Positions 1 through 10,627 of a stretch of DNA of 62,108 nt are shown here, in pieces. Source of the stretch: Ascoidea asiatica (Eukaryota > Ascomycota > Saccharomycetes > Ascoideales > Ascoideaceae); the NCBI GenBank assembly GCA_001600695.1, contig BCKQ01000008.1, positions 658,816-720,923 of the forward strand, read 5' to 3'. The notes under the pieces were generated by a model. The model saw only the letters and a program-made list of their open reading frames with translations. It did not search any database and had not been told where the DNA came from. Both the position numbers and the translations under genes were made by a program. Numbering within the stretch: position 1 is the first letter of the stretch; every line of letters begins with the position of its first letter.

Positions 1-259
1 AANTNNNTNNNNAAAANCNNNAANTNNNAANNAANGNTTNAANNNTNNAAAGTAAAATTTGGAGATTAAATACTGAAATTAAATAAATAAACACTCAAAT
101 CTAAAAATTTAGAATTAACAAAATANAATTAAATCTTAGCAGAATTTATAATAACTCAACTATAGAANAGNAAAATTNCAAATTTAAAAATATTAAAAAA
201 AAATTTAANNTAAAAATAAATCATTCAATTAAAAACAAATTATCATTTTAAAATTAAAA

Positions 260-3200
260 ATNTATACCCCAGAAAATCANGAAACTTTATCTGAACAAAT
301 GTCCAGAATAACNCAAATGTATCAACAAGAACAANTAAAAATTATTTTATTANAGCATGAATTAACTCAAAATCAAATTAATACAATTAAACAAAATAAT
401 AAAACAGAAATATCAGAGTTAAAATCAATTGTTAANAATTTAGCATTAGNAACTAGCACTCCATATAGAGGATTAAAACGTCCATCNCCAGATTCATTCA
501 GACCATCACCTAGTACTGNGAATCCAGATATTATGGNTGATANAGCGATTTCATGGTTAGAANATTATGAAGAAATTTGTAATTTATATTATATGCCAGA
601 GACTGAAAGAATAACCAATATGCAATTTCATTTAAAAGATTCAGCACTTATTTGGTATAATACTTTACCTTTAAACATCTATTCATGGTCAGAAATTAAA
701 AAATTATTTAAAAGTCAATTCACACCTCCAGGATATAAAGAAACTTTAATCAGAAGATATTATGATTTAAANAAATCAATTCAGTTTATTCATTCCATTA
801 AGAATTCCAAAAATTATTTAGAAGACTTCCAGAATCTCTACCACAAGAACCATCAGTAAAATATCATTATTTTTTATTCTTTAAAAGATCAAGTTCAATT
901 ATATATTAAAAAAGCCACTTCATTAGAATCAAAAAGTATTTCAGAATTAATGATCATTGCATCAGATTATGATTCAGCATTGCACAATAAAAATTCAAAT
1001 TATAATAATCGTAACGTTAATAATAGAGGAAGAAATAATAGAAATCTTAACAATAATAGAAATTTAGACAATAATAGAAATTTTAATAACAATCGTAATT
1101 TTAATAATAGAAATGGAAATATTCAAAATAACGGAAATTCAAATGATAATAACAGTAATAGTTCATTAAATAATAGAGGAAATTAGATCAATAACAATAG
1201 AAACAACAATAGAGGAAATTTTTACAATAATAATAGTTATAGAGGACATAATTATAGAGGAAATAACTACAGAGGAAATTACAATAATTGGAATAGAAAT
1301 TACAATCAAAATAATAATAATAGCAATAATTACAATAATTCAAATTCAAATTCAGATCAACCAATTGAAATAGATCACTCAGAAGTATCAAAAACAGAAG
1401 AAAAATAAATTTCAGCAAATTCAATTCAATTCCAAAAATATACCTTGAAAAGAGATAATAATTCAAATGAAATTAATTGGAATCATACAGAAATCAAAAA
1501 AAAAGAAAATTCATTTTTACCAATCAAACCATTATTTATATTAGAACTTAAAATCAATAATTCAAATTTAAAAATAAAAGCATTAATAGATTCAGGATGC
1601 ACATCAAATTTAATTTCATCAAATATAGTAAAATTATTAAATTTANCAACAATTCCAATATCTACAGTAANAACNACAAATGAAATTTTAAATCAAGATT
1701 CAAATAAACNAATTTCAAATTTAACATCATTCAATATTTCATATTTTAATCAAAAANTAGAAAAAATTAAATCATTCATCATTGATATGAAAAAATATGA
1801 TTTAGTTTTAGGTATTCCCTTTTTAAACAATAAAAATGTAGATTTTCAAAATCATATAATTAATNANAAATTAAATTNAAAATATTTAACATATTCAAAT
1901 TATAAATCTCAAAATTTAAAAAATTCAATCGAAAATTCAAACAATTCAGAGAATTTAACTCAAAATATGCAAAATTCAATTCCAAATTCANATTATTCAT
2001 GAAATTCATCAAATTATTCATTTNNGCAAATAGAATTTAATCATATTGAATTAGAATCACCTAGTTCACTTTCCAATTCAGCAATTAAACAAAAATCAGA
2101 AATTCAATCAATTATCAAAGTTNATTNTATATTTACATTAAATTTCAAAGAAGAGGAGAAAGAAGTTAAAAATTCATCATTTATTCATCAAATTTTAAAA
2201 GATAATCAAGAAATATTTGAAGATTCTACATTCTTACCACCAAAAANAAAAGATTATGATATAAAATTAGAACTTCTTCCAGGAGAAGAATCAAATCCAA
2301 AAAATACATTAGCAAGACCTTATANNNTATCATATTTTGAAACTCAAGAATTAAAAAGTCAAATTAATCAATTATTAAATGAAAGAAAAATTTATATTGC
2401 AAAAGAAGGACAATCTCAATTTTTAACTCCAGTTTTTTTAATAAANAAAAANTATAAATCAAAATATCGTNTAGTGGCAGATTATAGANGATTAAACAAA
2501 GTTGTCAAAAATAATTATCTTTTTCCATTACCTTATATTGATAGGTCATTAGAAAATTTATTCAATGCAAAAATNTATTNAGCAATAAATTTAATTTCAG
2601 GTTATAATCAATTAAGATTAACANAAGAAAGTGAAAAATTAACTACAATTACAACTGTCTTTGAAAATTTCAATTATAAAGTAGCTCCATGTGGAATCAA
2701 AACTTTACCTTCAGCATTTCATAANTTCATTTATTCAATTTTTAAAAATCTTTATTTAAATGGTGTAATCGTTTATTTAGATGATATCCTAGTTTATTCA
2801 TCAGATTTAAATTTACATTCAATTTTATTACAAAANGTTTNCAATATATTAAAAGAAAATCAATTATTTATCAATAAAGAAAAATTAAATTTTTTGTTCA
2901 AGAATTAACCTTTTCAGGATTTAAAACAAAAACTTATTCAATAGCACATTCAAATCATGAAAAATTAAAAAATTATAAATTAGATTCAATCAAAGATTTA
3001 CATAGTTTCTATGGTTTTATCAATTATTACAGAAATTTAATTCCAGATTTTGCAAAGAAAACATCTCAACTAACTAAAGTAATCAATACAAACATTACAT
3101 TACATAATCAAATTATTTCATCATGCAATCAACTAAAACAAGAACTTTTATCAACACCATTCNTAAGAATTCCAAATCCTTCATCATCATTCAGACTATC

Positions 3201-5206
3201 AACAGATGCAAGTGAAATTGCAATGCGAGGAGTTTTGGAAAAATTAGAAGAAAGTAAAAATTTAAATTCAAAACTAATATCAAATGAAAATTCAAAAACA
3301 ATTAAGAAAATTAAACCCTCATATGAACCAGTAAAATATTTTTCATGAACTTTAAAAAATGCAGAAAAGAATTATCCAAGTAGAGAAATAGAATTTTTAT
3401 CAATTATTGAATCATTAAAGTTTTTTCGTCATTATTTAGATGGCAAAAGATTTCAAATAATTACAGATCATGAAAGTNTAAAATCAATTTTCAATCCAAA
3501 AAATCAATTGAAAGGAAGAATTAATAGATGNATTGATACTTTAACTGAATTCGATTGTGAAACCATCTATCGAAAAGGAATTAATAATGGTGCAGCAGAT
3601 GTTTTATCAAGAATAGAATTAAGTCATCTTTCAATATTATTAAATGAAACCGAAATAGGAATTATAAGAAATTCAATTTTGAATCAATTTCAGATCATTA
3701 TTCAACAGATCTTTACTTTTCCGAAATTTTACATATTCAAAAGAAAATAATCCAAATTCAGAATCCTAGAATAAANAAAAACAATTCATTATTTCAAATA
3801 AATTTAAATTTAACATCAAACATTTCAAATTAAAAAACAACAATTTATATTATAATAATAGTAATTATTCAGAAACTTTTAGAATTTGTGTTCCAGAAAA
3901 ATCATCAATTCAAGCTTGATCATATTTTCATTCAAACCATGGTTATCCAGGAATTTTAGAAAGTTATATTCTCATTAATAGATCATTTTATATCCCAAAA
4001 TTAAAAGAAAAAATTAAAAAGCATATTCAATTTTGTTTTCAGTGTCAAAAGAATAAAGATTCAATGGTAAAAAATGGAAATTTAATAACAATTAATCCAC
4101 CACCAAACAGATTCGAAGAAATTACCATGGATTTCCTTACTATTTCAAAATCATCAAAAGCATCAGGTTCAAAAAATTCAATTTGGCTAATAGTCGATAA
4201 ATTAACAAAAAGAACANGATTATTTTCAAGTTGCTAAACTAATCACAGTAGAAGAATTAGCAAAATTATTTATTTCAAATTATTTACCACTTCATGGTTG
4301 ACCCAGAAACATAATTTCAGATAGAGATAGATTATTCATATCTTCATTTTGGGAAACAATTATGAATCATTTCAAAATTAAAATATCAATGTCAACAACT
4401 TATCCTCCAGGAACTGATGGATTATCAGAAATAACAAATAAGTTAATTAAAAATCAAATTAGAAATTTATTATCATTTTTTTTTATCTAAATAATGGGCC
4501 ATCTATTTGGGCATTTGAGAACATTATTTGAATTCACAAATAGTTGCATCAACAGGTTTAACCTGATATGAAATTAAGTTAGGTTTTCATCCAACATTAT
4601 TAATAGAAGAATCAGGTTTAACAAATATTAATCCAGTAGCAACTGCTTATGCAGCAAATCAAAAAGAATTTGTAAAATATAGTCAAAATCAAGTCACAGA
4701 GCATCAATTAAAGGAACAAAAATTTTATAACAAAAACCTTAAAAAATGAACATTTAAAATTGGACAATTTGAATTAGTTTATAAAAAAGCATTTACCATT
4801 TATACAAATAAAGACCAATCAATATTCAAACGTCCTTTCAAAGTTACTAAACAATATTATGATAATTCAAACAAATTAGAATTACCAATTGGATTGGAAA
4901 ACATTCATCAAACTTTTAATATTGTTTATTTAAAAGATTATAATTTTTCACAATATCCAAAAAACGTTCCAACAACTGTTTATTCAACAAAAATTAAGAG
5001 CAAATGAAATAAATCAAATATCAGATATTCAAACTTATCATCATAAAACTAAAACATATGAAGTTAATTACAAAAACTGCAATCCCAAAACTACAGCTAT
5101 CATCACTGAAGAAATTTTCAAATGTATTGCAGTAAAATTTCAACAATCATTATTACAAAAAATTAAAGAGTTGAATCAATTTTCAGATGAGGGAGGAAGG
5201 AATTAA
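260..5206 (+). pseudogene. Broken gag-pro-pol reading frame of the Ty3/gypsy element
   Basis: Gag probably starts at the ATN codon at 260 (ATG if N is G), 13 codons before the first clear ATG at 299. Gag, protease and RT share one frame (299, 950, 1445 and 2474 are all congruent mod 3). Protease DSG is at 1589-1597, RT YLDD at 2774-2785, and the RNase H region at about 3190-3500. Integrase has an H-H-C-C finger at about 3938-4045. Its catalytic triad is Asp 4130-4132, Asp 4320-4322 and Glu 4428-4430, with 35 residues between the last two, the classic D35E spacing. A GPY/F-like segment is at about 4830-4945. In-frame breaks include TAA 857, TAG 1184, TAA 1406, TAA about 4490, and TGA at 2000, 3346, 3917, 4299, 4516, 4564 and 4747. 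Frame changes occur near 2900, 3730, 4217, 4450 and 4990. The coding sense is certain; function of this copy is excluded. Confidence 0.9.
5189..5202 (+). other. Polypurine tract of the retroelement
   Basis: The run GAGGGAGGAAGGAA is purine-only and G-rich in an otherwise G-poor region. It overlaps the end of the pol frame, whose TAA is at 5204-5206. In LTR retrotransposons such a tract primes plus-strand synthesis directly upstream of the 3' LTR, so the LTR should begin close to 5203. Confidence 0.65.
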
Positions 5207-5859
5207 TAATATCATTTAAAATTTATTCAATTATTCACAATCTCAAGAATTATTAAAGAACAAAAAAGTATATAAAAAAAAAAAAAAAGACAATTTATTC
5301 AGCATCAAAACTATTCACATTATTCAACTCGTTTTTCATAAATAATGGTATCATTGAATTCCTCATTAATGCATTATTATAATGAGCCTACTCATTATAT
5401 TCCATTTAGTATATTTCTTGAATAAACTTATAAAATTCACAAATCATTTTTAAATAAAAAGTTAGAAAATCATTTTCAATCATAAAACGTTTTATACATA
5501 CTATTTTTAAAAAATAACTATATCAGCTTAATCACCAAAAGCTCATGATCATTCCTTAGTTGTTCTTTTTATTTCACCTTTTAATTTTATCTTTTTATTG
5601 TAGTTTTTATCAATTCAATTTTATTTAATTTCAAATTTGTATTCAATTTTTTTATTAAATTCTCATTTTTCGAAATTTTGTTAGCGAATTTATATATTGT
5701 TAACACGTCATTTTTGAAAATTGAAAAACAAAAATCGTAAACCTCGTGACTTTACTATGGTGTCGTATTTTTAACTATGGAGCAATTTTTATTGCTACTA
5801 TTATGAAAATTACATTTTCTGTTTTGATACAAATCTATCTTTATTAGATAGTTATTCAA

Positions 5860-6060
5860 TCAATAATATAATGATATGATCATATAATAANATAATTGAT
5901 TAATCATATAATCATATAACAATATAATCAATTAATAATATAATAACATAACAGTTTAATAATTTTTTGAATATAATCATATAATCCTATAATAATTTAA
6001 TAATAAAGCAGTATAATAATACAATAATATAANAATATAATAATATAATAGGAAACTAAA
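5860..6060. repeat. Degenerate AT-rich repeat tract
   Basis: Repeated short units of the type ATAATCATATA and AATATAATA with little else. It looks like microsatellite-like DNA produced by slippage. No coding sense is visible. Confidence 0.6.
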
Positions 6061-6157
6061 AAAATAAGAAAACTAAATAATTAAATAATAATACTACAAG
6101 ACAATAATGGAATTACAGATANATAGAATATTTAAAGAATCAAACAAACAAATAGTC

Positions 6158-6229
6158 GAATAATCAATGAATCAAATCATCAAATAATCAATGAATCAAA
6201 TAATCAAATATTCAATGAATCAAATCAGA
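6158..6229. repeat. 24-bp tandem repeat, three copies
   Basis: Three consecutive 24-bp units with the core AATAATCAATGAATCAAAT, differing at only a few positions each. A stop (TGA) lies in one frame of each unit, so it is not an obvious coding repeat. Confidence 0.75.
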
Positions 6230-6394
6230 AAGAAGAAAATAAAAGTTTAAAACAACTCAATATAAAAAATAATTCAATAACTTTAGTAATATAATATTAT
6301 AAAATTCTATTTTCAATAATTTCAATCAATTCAATATTTTCAACAACTAATTTTATCAATCATCAAAATTCAACTTTTATTTTATCAATTCAAA

Positions 6395-6800
6395 ATGTCG
6401 TCGATGCCTCTTTTAAAGAGAAGGATGGTGTAATGAACACTAATTGGTCAATCCGCATTAGGTGTCATTACCAATCAATTCGTAGGATTTATCAATTTAT
6501 ATAAATCAGTAATCCCTTAATTATTAGAATTAATGTTAATTCTAAGAATTAAGCAATTCGAAATATATAGCTTCAATAAATACTTTTACAATATTAAATA
6601 TCATCTAGATAGACCTATCCATTACACTTAAGATATGTTCTATGAGGCCAGTATTGTGGATTTACTAGTGCAAAGCTTGATTTCAATTCTAGATTCCCAT
6701 GAGGAACTGGTAGGTTTTACAGACAAATAAACAATNATGATAATAAATTTTGCGGCACTATTTATCAATATTCCAAAATAAGCCAGGACAGAATAATAAT
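6395..6800 (+). pseudogene. Eroded reading frame of unknown origin
   Basis: One plus-strand frame starting at the ATG at 6395 reads protein-like sequence for about 130 codons but is cut by stops at 6431, 6434, 6518, 6629, 6728 and 6779. Stretches of 25-37 codons between stops have a mixed composition (for example LGVITNQFVGFINLYK and HEELVGFTDK), unlike the Lys/Asn/Ile-rich product of random AT-rich DNA. I do not recognise the family. It could be a relic of a second transposon or of a host gene; chance cannot be excluded. Confidence 0.35.
6524..6545. repeat. Perfect 10-bp inverted repeat
   Basis: TTAGAATTAA and its exact reverse complement are separated by two bases. It lies inside the eroded frame above. 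It could form a cruciform or hairpin; function unknown. Confidence 0.6.
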
Positions 6801-9665
6801 AAACAAGGAATCTATTTTGGATTTTATTGAGAAGCAAGTAATTATATGTTTAAAAAGAGCAAAAAAATCTCGAGAATTATAACAAATCATGATCGATTGA
6901 ATAAATATTTGAGTAAATGCTCAAATAGATGTTCAAATGAAGGTTTAAATGAATACTGAAAAGGGACTCTTGAACTTTTAAAAAGTTTAAAAATGAAAAT
7001 TAAAAAGTATATACTGTATGTCTGACCATTTTGAAAAAAAAATTAAGTCAGACGTGAGTTATAATAAATGAACTCTTACTTTACTTTCTTTTGTTACTTT
7101 ATCAAAATCAGTTTGTAATTCAACGACAATTTTAAATTTGTTTTCTAGTTTCTAGCACAGTAATAACACTTATATCCAATTGTTTAAAAAATCGGCTTCA
7201 ATATGTCTAGACACTGAATACATCTCTTATAAAATGTATAAATTCCAACAATTGTAGCTTTTAGAAGCTTAATGAATCACAATATTCATAAACATGAAAA
7301 TCCCATAGATGTTGGAGGATCTCTTTTGATTAAGCTAGTTCTATATTTTTCATCTGGATCCGAATTTTGATATTAGATTTCAAAAATGCATGTTACTTTG
7401 ATTGTTATCTTCAGCCATTATTGCGTATATCCTTCTTTGCAAAATTATTTTATTGATTATNTATTGTTGTTCGAGGATTATTGATCGATGATTGTTAATT
7501 ATTGCTTGATTATATTATATGTGCTCCAACCAGTAAGTATTTGAAAAATAATTCAACAAAAATTAGTAAAAGTATTTTTATCTGTAAAACACAGATGCAT
7601 TTAGATTAGTTAAAATGGATAGAATAAAGATGTTTTTAAATATAAGTAGAGAAACTTTGTAAGAAGAAATTAATCAAATTCTTGCAAATGATTAAGTAAC
7701 AATTATATTAAAAAAATAGGAAATACTTATATTTATTTCTTAGTTATTATGACTTTTCATTATTGTTTTTATTATTGATTCCATTTGCTGGTTTTGATTT
7801 TTTGGCATTCAGTTGGTTTTAATTTTAAATTTAGTGAGTTTCAAATGCAACAGATTTTATTAAAATTTAGGATAAGTTTTTGAAATATATGTTTTTAAAA
7901 TTTCTATTTAATAATATAGCCCTTATCATAAGTTTACGATATATACAACAAAACAATTAAAAATATATAGGCAAAAACGAAGGTGAAGAATGAAATTTAA
8001 GGATTTAAAATTTATTTTTGAATGCATAGATATATGTTCCCATTTTTTTTTATATGAGTATCTCATGCGCATCTTGAGGTAATAGAATTTAGGTTTTTTT
8101 TNCTCTATTATAGAAAACTGTCTGAGTAACTTGAAAAAAAAAGAAACCATTTTCTTCAACAAAAGCAAGTGANTTAAATAGTTTGAATCATTTGAGAAAT
8201 AACACTAACTTGTTGTATAGCTCTTAAATTCTATTTTCTAATTTGAAAATTTTGATAGATTATTTATGTAATCCAAAAAATATAGTGCAAAAGNAATCCT
8301 GTATAAACGATTTTATATATCATCAATAATAAAGTTTTAATATTGGCAAAAATACTTTCACCGATGTTTGCTGACTGCCGNACCGAGGTTCTGAGATTAA
8401 TATAAAATGTATTAAACTCCAAATTGAAGTAAAAACCGCATAGCTGGTAAGTTCACATTTATGTNATATCGAAAAGTATTAAACCATACTTATGATCTCA
8501 TGCATGCACGTGAATTTGCCNTATTNTTCCTCCCGCGCGCTACCTTGGAATTCCCTAATCTTAGAAACAAATTCCAAACCCTGTAGAAAGGTGCTTTTAT
8601 ATGCATTTGACCCACGGCTATTTATAGATCCTGACGACAATTTTCTTGTACCGCTGCGATTAGAAAAAGCTTAATCTTTACCACTTTTTCTCTTCCCTCT
8701 AGCACTTCAGAACTGTTCAATAAAAATGGACCACCGCCAATTCACCAAGGACATCTAGTTTTGGAACACTTGATACTTTTCAAGAGTAGCATCTAATGAA
8801 AAAAGCCAAAATTTGGGGAAAATTTCACAGAAATACGCCATCACAATTGTTCAGTTTCAGAGGGAATTCAACCCAAACAATATTCTTCAATAAACTCTTA
8901 ATGAGAAATATTTGAAAATCTTAGGAAAAAATAGTGTGCTCATTTATTCAGATTTATTCTGAATTTTGGTTTTTTCATTGTAAACTGCAACTACCATCAA
9001 TATTAAAATTCCTATTAGTTAACTGTTAACATTAAGTTTTTAGGGTAAATATGTTAAACACATGTATTTTCATGAAAAAAAGAGAATGAAAATCAATCCC
9101 AAGTACTCTTTTTTTTCAATTTCTTTTAATCGACGAAGTGAAGTAATGATTTAAATAATGAATAAGACAGAATAATAGTCTTACATTTCTAATTACAATG
9201 TTAAAGTTTCTTACAGAATGAAAAACTTTTCTGATAAACAAACTGTTTCAATGACGATGATAAAAATAACTTAGATTAATTATACTGTAAAAGTAGTTTT
9301 TATCAGAAATTCAAATCTCAAATGATTAATATTTACCATATCTTTTCATATTGATTATGATGTTCCAACAGTGAAATAAAAGTTATTATTCTTTGTAACA
9401 AAATTGTTTATTAACCACCACTGTATTTTTTTGTAAATAATAAATTCTTCCAATTGTTTATCTGAAACCTTTAGTGGAGTGGGATCTATTTCCTTTTATC
9501 TCTCTCTCTCTCTTTTTCTGTCTTTTTCTGTCTTTCTTTCAGACTCCCATCCGGTAAGTTTGTGTGCCTGTGTATTCGATCTTCCTATTTATTTATTTTT
9601 TTATGATTCTGGCTGAAGAGTTCTTGTTTTTATACTTTTATATGTATGTACTTAAATAGACATAT

Positions 9666-9695
9666 ATGTCTGATATGAACAAGAAGTTATGGTGA
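9666..9695 (+). promoter_or_regulatory. Upstream ORF overlapping the start of the 9689 gene
   Basis: A nine-codon frame (MSDMNKKLW, stop TGA 9693-9695) begins 23 bases upstream of the main ATG and ends past it in another frame. A scanning ribosome starting here would miss the main start, so it should lower translation of the downstream gene unless leaky scanning dominates. Confidence 0.45.
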
Positions 9696-10627
9696 GTTTA
9701 ACAGTGATTAAAAGTAGAAAAAGTTTTCATTCAGGAAATATTAATAGTACTATCAATAGAAGAAAAAGAAGCAGTGAAAGCTCAGAAAGTATTTTAACAA
9801 CTGCTACAAATAAAAGTAATAAAAGTGACAATAACTATAAAATATTTGAAAAATTTGATAAAAATAAAGTGATGAGTAACAAAATTAATAAGATGAAAAA
9901 AAAGATATTTAGTATGTCATCATTAAGCATTCTTGAAAATACTTTCGATATAATTTGTTTAAGAACATATAATAATTTGAATAAATTCAAATTAACTGAA
10001 GAAGACATAAGATTTAGTGAAATATTAACAAGTAATGTTAAGAGTATTGAAATTTCAACAAATAACATTAGTAATGGATTAATTAAAAATAATGATAGTC
10101 AAAAAGATATTGAAGTTTTTTTAAATTCAGGTTATAAAGAAAAATTTCATAATTTATACATCAAACTTTTTCCAAAACCTGAAGATGCTAATAGCTTAGA
10201 ATTTAATGAAATCATTATAATAATTTTAAAAAAATATTTAAATATGAACTATTATTCACCAAATTTACTTAATGATTCAATCACAAATAAATCTTCAACT
10301 AATAAAATTAAATATAGTTATTCTGATTTAAATAAAAAGAATTGGGAGAATTTAATCTTAACGTTAACATTCATTGAATTTAATAGTTTTGAGAAAAATG
10401 AAATCGTAAATTGGATTAACAAACATAAAGAGAAATATATGAAATATAATAATTATCAAGCTTTGGTTTATCCTTTAGATTTTTCTGAACACGAATCAAA
10501 ATTATATATTTATTATTATGATTCTTCAAGATGGAAAATGAATTACAAATTTTTATGTAAACTTATTTCAGATTTGTATAAATTAGATTCTATTGATCAA
10601 TTATCTTCAATTTCAACAAATAGATGA
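9689..10627 (+). CDS. Hypothetical Asn/Lys-rich protein, 312 aa
   Basis: I do not recognise this protein. The start is the first ATG of a long open frame that ends with TGA. The N-terminal 55 residues are basic and Ser/Asn-rich. Two segments look folded rather than low-complexity: about residues 70-120, with helix-like hydrophobic spacing (LENTFDIICLRTYNNLNKF), and about residues 210-305, with Trp, Tyr and charged residues (NWENLILTLTFIEF and SSRWKMNYKFLCKLISDLYK). There is no signal peptide or clear membrane span. It lies in tandem upstream of ALR1, separated by 1 kb, and is preceded by a pyrimidine-rich tract and an overlapping short upstream ORF. It may be a fast-evolving or lineage-specific gene; its length and structured C-terminus argue against a chance ORF. 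Confidence 0.7.
   Translation: MVSLTVIKSRKSFHSGNINSTINRRKRSSESSESILTTATNKSNKSDNNYKIFEKFDKNKVMSNKINKMKKKIFSMSSLSILENTFDIICLRTYNNLNKFKLTEEDIRFSEILTSNVKSIEISTNNISNGLIKNNDSQKDIEVFLNSGYKEKFHNLYIKLFPKPEDANSLEFNEIIIIILKKYLNMNYYSPNLLNDSITNKSSTNKIKYSYSDLNKKNWENLILTLTFIEFNSFEKNEIVNWINKHKEKYMKYNNYQALVYPLDFSEHESKLYIYYYDSSRWKMNYKFLCKLISDLYKLDSIDQLSSISTNR

Larger units (their letters stand above)
1..5206 (+). mobile_element. Decayed Ty3/gypsy-type LTR retrotransposon, left end outside window
   Basis: Retroelement body with domains in the gypsy order: Gag, aspartic protease, reverse transcriptase, RNase H, integrase, then a GPY/F-like module. The first 55 bases are mostly N, and Ns are much denser here than in the host genes, as expected if several copies were collapsed into one consensus. 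A polypurine tract lies at the 3' end. I could not identify either LTR: no repeat of the post-5203 sequence is visible near base 1, so the 5' LTR probably lies outside the window or under the Ns. A TGG at 59-61 could begin a primer-binding site but matches no tRNA end I recognise. Many stops and frameshifts make this copy non-autonomous as written. Confidence 0.9.
5207..9665. other. Gene-poor AT-rich region downstream of the retroelement
   Basis: About 4.4 kb without an intact gene. It should begin with the element's 3' LTR, whose end I cannot place. It contains AT-rich degenerate repeats at 5860-6060, a 24-bp tandem repeat at 6158-6229, an eroded reading frame at 6395-6800 and a perfect palindrome at 6524-6545. 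Short open frames at 7926-8168(-) and 8492-8674(+) look like chance ORFs in low-complexity sequence. A slightly GC-richer patch at 8490-8660 includes CACGTG. A pyrimidine run (CT repeats) at about 9498-9542 precedes the next gene. Confidence 0.7.

Noticed and set aside
2000-4749. TGA read as Trp in the retroelement
   Set aside because: Several TGA positions align with residues that are not Trp in Ty3/gypsy proteins, TGG is also used in the element, and host genes end on TGA.
6640-6837. Copia-type RNase H relic on the minus strand
   Set aside because: A weak SWESR...TSKST resemblance only; the opposite strand carries the better protein-like frame.
8492-8674. 60-aa ORF in the gene desert
   Set aside because: No recognisable sequence, two Ns, and no conserved surroundings; within chance for its length.
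9674-9705. Intron at the start of the 9689 gene (GTGAGT...ACAG)
   Set aside because: The putative intron would be only about 13 bases with no branch site.
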